Shown: one piece after another, positions 26,758 through 64,000 of the stretch
Position numbering within the stretch: the stretch's first letter is position 1
Layout of the letters: every line of letters starts with the position of its first letter
From: Elysia chlorotica
Lineage: Eukaryota > Mollusca > Gastropoda > Plakobranchidae
Direction of reading: 5' to 3'
Length of the DNA stretch: 64,000 bases
NCBI GenBank assembly: GCA_003991915.1
Contig: RQTK01000003.1
Location: forward strand, 1,094,547-1,158,546
The notes under the pieces: model-generated
Database searches by the model: none
What the model was told of the DNA's origin: nothing
What the model saw: the letters and a program-made list of their open reading frames with translations, nothing else
Position numbers and translations under genes: made by a program

Positions 26758-27456
26758 TGACAACCTCACCAAACCAGACAAAACTGTCAAGCTTGTTAGA
26801 TGTAGCTCCTAGATTTTAACTAGAATGGAGTGCAACAATGTTTAGTCATGTAAAGATAACCTAGCTTTGTTAAAAAGGCTCATTATTTTACCTTGTTTTT
26901 AAGGAATCAATATATTAGTAAAATTGCGAAAACATGATATATCACAAGACCAATGTCAACAAATGGTAAAGTATTTAAAGGTCTAGAACAAAATGTTCTG
27001 ATTTTTTTTCCCTCGCATGTCTTAGCAAAATGCTAAGTGTGTTACAGTGAAAAAAAAACGTATATCTTTTCTGTTTTTGTTTTTGCATGAAATCCTCACC
27101 CTAGCTTGATAATCAATTTAGTTCTATTTTTCTTGATTATAGAACTAACTGCAAATTGTCACATTATTTATCTTTTTTGTTATCAATTTAGATCTAGTTT
27201 TCATCATAATAGAGCTATCTCTGCAAAGTGTCAGTTTCTGCTCTTAAGTTCTAAGATTTGATACTTTAATCAGAACATAGGAATTGAAATATTCTTGATA
27301 CTTTGAATATTATATATAATATCTGAGTAGCCGTTCAAGCCTTTTATGTTGAAAAAAAATATTATCACATTTCTGTTCTGATTGATTTCTTTAAAACTGC
27401 TAAAAATGGTCATAATGCTTGCAATGTTCATGGCTGTATATTGACCAGAGAATAAA
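26758..27456 (+). terminator. GPI 3' UTR with candidate poly(A) signal
   Basis: The first AATAAA that looks suitable after the stop is at 27451-27456, giving a 3' UTR of about 0.7 kb. The whole stretch is AT-rich. The true cleavage site cannot be set from sequence alone. Confidence 0.35.
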
Positions 27457-30400
27457 TAGAAAATAAGAGGTAAACAAATCTATTCTCTTTTTTTTTGTGT
27501 AAATGAGGAAAACTATCTTCATACCAATATTGATTCGAATTTAGATAATGTATAACTATGCAGTTGTTTTTTAAAATGATTTAAAAACTTTTTTATTTCT
27601 GTGATGAAAAGCTTTTGCCATTGATTTCTCGTGGGGCATACACATTTTCATATCTGATTGGTGCTCACAATGAAACAAAGTTGTTGACAAGCAACCTCAG
27701 TTTCCTAACAAATTAAATGATTGCAGAAAATACATTGACACTGAAAATGTGTTTTCTCATAAATCAAAAAATTTCTCCCCGTTTTCTTTTGAACAACTTG
27801 CCATTATTTGTTTATGTTGATTTTCTTTTTTTCGTGCAAAAATCAATCATGGATTTGAGGGTGAGTTGAGATACAGCTTTCCCTACAAGCATAAGAAAAA
27901 AGTTATTTCCTGAAAAACAATTTTTTTAAAAACTTCTATATATTTATGCGTGAAGATCAGGATCAACCAATATTTTTCTCAAGAAAAAAATATTTCCCCT
28001 TCTCCTTATGTTGATTTTGTTTTCTATCCTGTTTTGCTTGTTATTTGATTTACTTCAAATGTCTGATATCTTTTTAAAATTTTATATGATTTAATCTAGT
28101 GTAATTAACTGTTTCATGAAATAAAATGGGTTTATAGTCAGTAATAACACTGTTTTGTCTATATTCTCTTCATTGTATTTGGATAAGATGAAAAGGTACG
28201 AAATAAAAGTAAAAAGAAAAACTACAAAATTAATGTTGGGAAAGTTGGTACCAGCAATAAAAAATTTCAACCATGTCATACTTGAGTTCATGCTTGGCTT
28301 TGATCTTTGTATATTTAGCAACAGAACCCCCTCCCAAACAACAAAGCAAAAATAAAGGACCCCCCCAAAAAAAACATCAAACAAAAAACCCCCCCAAAAA
28401 AACAAAAAACAAAAAACAATGAAATAATTATACCAAATATTTCTGAGGTGGTTTCCCCTGTTATAGCTTATTTTCAAAAGTAAAGGTGCTAAAAAACACA
28501 CAAAACAACCCAACCATTTATGCAAAATACCTTTTGAAATGCTTTTTTATTCGTGCTAGAGATGTTACTTAACTCTTTCAGTAACTTAGTTTTTTTCACC
28601 ACTAAAACTTGGCATTTTGAAAAACAATGTTTCCTAATCTGAATAAAAAAGGGCCTTTATTGGCTAAATAGGACACTGCAAATTGTTTTTGTTAAATACA
28701 ATACTTAATGAGAAGTTTGCACAGCAATTTTGAAGAGGATACCTCAATAATTTTTTTGGAGATATGGCAAGAAGTGTTTACAGATAAAACACACACAAGA
28801 AAAAAAGAAAAGTGCAAACATGGACTAAACACCCTTTTCAACAAACTTTTCCTGTACATACTGGTTGAAACTTGTCTTAACCTCATTTGCCCTTAGGTCT
28901 GGTCAAAATCTTGATCTACGTAATGTATCTTTAAACATCCCATATCTCTCATTCTCTTTAAGGGTGAGAATAACCAGCCATTTTGCAAACATTGCCTGAT
29001 GTTCAGTTGAATTACGAAAGAAAGTTGAAATCTTGACTATTTGATTCGGAAGATTTCGTACACCTCGTACTGGATACTTTGTTCCCTAACTAGACCTAAA
29101 TTTCTTAGCCAGTAAAATCGGTTTAAGTTACTGAAAGTGTTGAAGAAGTAGGTTTGCAAATGGGTTTAATTTACTGAAAGTGTTAAGTTGTCAGGAAATA
29201 TATATTTCTTATTAGACAAGTAGGTATGCACATTTTTATCCTTATATTTTACTCTGAATGGTATTTGAAATTCTAGAATTTTTATGGCAACTCAACATTT
29301 AGCTTTGATATTTGCCAGTTTTGTGGTTGAAAAACAGTCATGTCTGAAAAGCTTCTCTCAGAGAAGCCCAGCATCATTAGTCCTCTTAGAAGAGCATGTT
29401 TTTAACTTTGAAAATGGTTCAATAAGGATACATGTACAAGTGGTGAGGGTGTAGGAAAACAAAAATCATTTCAGTAAAATATAGATGATCGTGCAGGGGA
29501 TTACCACTATACAAAACATATACAATATTAGATGTAGTTACCCCAAAGAGCACTAATTTGAAATAAAAACTTTCTTTTCAGCATAATTATAACAAAAACA
29601 AACAAGCTCCGACAAATTTTTTTCTTCTTTATGGATATGCTGATGGAAAAAGGATAAAAAAAAATACATCAAACAATTGTCAACATCTCATTCTGATCCT
29701 TTCTTATATCAAATACACACACACACACACACACACACAAGTACTTCAAAATAAAATACGAAAATAAATATGCTTATTTACATTGAAAGTAAAAATCATA
29801 TTAACATATCAGCTTCAACAATTGTGTTTGGCATAAATAAATAATGCTCAAAAATTAAAAGCGCAATAGCTTTTATCCTTCATTTATTAGATGGCACTTA
29901 GTTGCTGCAACTCAAGGCCAACCTGTAAACATATGACTAATAGGTTTGGGTACTATATCTATTATTTATTTTGTATATTCATTAATAGGTTTACAAAAAA
30001 TTGAAGCATTGAGCTTATAAGAAAGTCTAAAGGACAATTCACACTGTCGGGTGAACGTCAATCCGATCTATCCATTATCTATCACCTCCCTCCCGATAGA
30101 CCGATATGATACAGTAAATATTATAGGGTACTTAATAGGTTCTACAACTTCAGATTATGAAAAAAAAGAAACAAATTTTGTCTCTGTCTTTCATATTGAA
30201 TCTTGTTTAACACATTAAATACAGCTGATAAACTACTAATACTCGGAGAGAGCCATGTTTTGATTCAGTGTAAGAAACCATGTAATAAAGGTCCTAGGAA
30301 GTTCAGGCCTTTTCAGTAGTTTAATAGTAAGATTGTATCAGCAAGGTATTCCAACTTGCAGAATGACTTAATCATTTTTCAAAGGTTTCGAATCAAATGA

Positions 30401-30659
30401 GTTTCATATGTTTTCTACAACCATTGCTACCTGGCACAACTCTAACCTTTCACTAGCCCTTTATATTTTTTAACTAATTCTAAAAATATTTATTCAATAT
30501 CAGTCTCTCTGAGTATGAGACCTAAATATGAGTACAAATTCAAAGTTGCATAACTGAACAACTGAGTATGAGACCTAAATATGAATGCAAATTCAAAGTT
30601 GCATAACTGAACAATCTGATTGACTCCATCCATAGTCGTCATAGATTTAGCGACAAAAA
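27457..30659. other. Gene-poor interval between convergent GPI and LRRCC1
   Basis: No gene recognised. Structures seen: C/A-rich runs at 28340-28420, a CA microsatellite at 29716-29739, and a roughly 52-bp tandem duplication beginning GAGTATGAGACCTAAATATG at about 30511 and 30563. The LRRCC1 3' UTR probably occupies part of its right side. Confidence 0.5.
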
Positions 30660-30665
30660 TTTATT
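30660..30665 (-). terminator. Candidate LRRCC1 poly(A) signal
   Basis: AATAAA on the minus strand, 40 bases after the LRRCC1 stop. That would be a very short 3' UTR; other copies of the hexamer lie further on (for example near 30487). Confidence 0.3.
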
Positions 30666-30704
30666 TCAACAGATTTCAATTTGAGCATAGTAAGTTAACC
30701 TGTG

Positions 30705-63014
<32,310 letters not shown>

Positions 63015-63549
63015 CTGTAGAGTATGAGAGACGAACAAATATTAAACAAAGGAAGCAAATATAATTTTGTATTTTTTCTTTTTCATATGACTGTCACTAT
63101 TATTTCACTGATTTAAGACAACAAAAATAATTAAATAATATTTGAAAAAAAAATAACAACAACTTAGAATTAAACAATAAAAACGTATGGAATTACCATT
63201 TTTACTCCAGGACCGTGTCATCATATTAATAATGCAGTAAGTAACACAAGAATTATTTCCGAAACTAGTTAGGGTTATTTGGTGGGGCATTCTAAAAAAT
63301 AACAGAGGGTGAATGTGACGATATCACTAGGTAATAATCGACTAAGGTTAAGTCCCCACATAGACTGACTCGCCATGACTGATTATTGATCAGTCAATTA
63401 ACGCTCTGGACTGGCGAGCAAGGTTTTCACGGTTCGGATCACAGCTAGTGGCCATATATCTGTTTAGGATTCTCAAGGAAACCAAGTACATGTACACACA
63501 ATGTTCCCCACGCCTTGCCAGCCTCTCCATAGCCCTTGTCTGTGGACAT
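63015..63549 (-). other. LRRCC1 intron, nothing recognised
   Basis: Start of the intron upstream of exon 63014-62898, which has a CTACAG acceptor. AT-rich with no element ends seen. Confidence 0.45.
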
Positions 63550-63720
63550 AGGCTCGGCAAATGGTAGATCTTTGGACTCTCAATCAGGAGGTGCACAGTT
63601 TGAGTCCACCAACCCAATAATCACCCCCTACTTGTTGGCTCGGTGTCAGCATGTGATCGGCTGAAACTAGGGTGTGTGCCTGTGTGACAGTTGTCTTAAG
63701 ATTCGTCGCGCAATACGATT
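63550..63720 (+). mobile_element. Decayed SINE of the shared-core family
   Basis: The head is GGCAAATGGTAGATCTTTGG, the B-box-like motif CAGTTTGAGTCC, then TTGGCTCGGTGTCAGCATGT and GATCGGCTGAAAC. The order matches the family, with many changes. Confidence 0.55.
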
Positions 63721-63763
63721 CATGGTCCTCCATGAGAACCTAGGAGACTTGAAACAGAGAGGG

Positions 63764-64000
<237 letters not shown>

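Overview
The window is nuclear DNA from an animal, most likely a gastropod mollusc and probably a heterobranch. This rests on AT-rich, intron-rich genes, a dense field of AGATCT/TCTAGA words, many tRNA-derived SINEs and non-autonomous DNA transposons, and the protein relationships. The species cannot be fixed from the sequence. No bacterial gene, CRISPR array, LTR element or virus-like element was recognised.

Three conserved host genes are present. (1) PRPF31, a tri-snRNP splicing factor, lies on the minus strand at 2378-3466. Its first 363 codons form one uninterrupted exon ending at a canonical donor; the C-terminal part was not found and is probably beyond the left edge. (2) GPI, glucose-6-phosphate isomerase, is complete on the plus strand: 17 coding exons from 10949 to 26757 encode 555 residues with all expected active-site residues, and one intron uses a GC donor. 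(3) LRRCC1, a centrosomal coiled-coil protein, is on the minus strand. Its 13 most 3' coding exons (63014 down to 30705, about 441 residues) are here, and the leucine-rich-repeat half is beyond the right edge. GPI and LRRCC1 converge on a gene-poor interval of about 3.2 kb. A possible signal-peptide first exon (3771-3868) is head-to-head with PRPF31.

Layout: 1-2.4 kb SINE and duplicated blocks; 2.4-3.9 kb PRPF31 and the candidate secreted-protein exon; 3.9-10.4 kb accessory DNA (GATA/GACA arrays, a terminal-inverted-repeat element, the second 1-kb duplicate, the AGATCT field, a 450-bp tandem array carrying tRNA-like units); 10.9-27.5 kb GPI, whose introns hold a piggyBac remnant, a hAT-like element, a pogo-like element, two LINE fragments, a foldback hairpin and a piggyBac-type MITE; 30.7-63 kb LRRCC1, including an 18-kb intron with a tandemly duplicated PIF/Harbinger-like element and a second inverted-repeat-bounded segment; 63-64 kb SINE remnant and microsatellites.

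The host genes have unrelated housekeeping roles (splicing, glycolysis, centrosome) and do not form a pathway. The unusual content is the mobile DNA and how closely several elements touch splice sites, above all around the in-frame LRRCC1 exon 34646-34759. I did not find a clearly new biological system. The best leads are the tRNA-like tandem array, the SINE family with a shared core, and the Harbinger composite.
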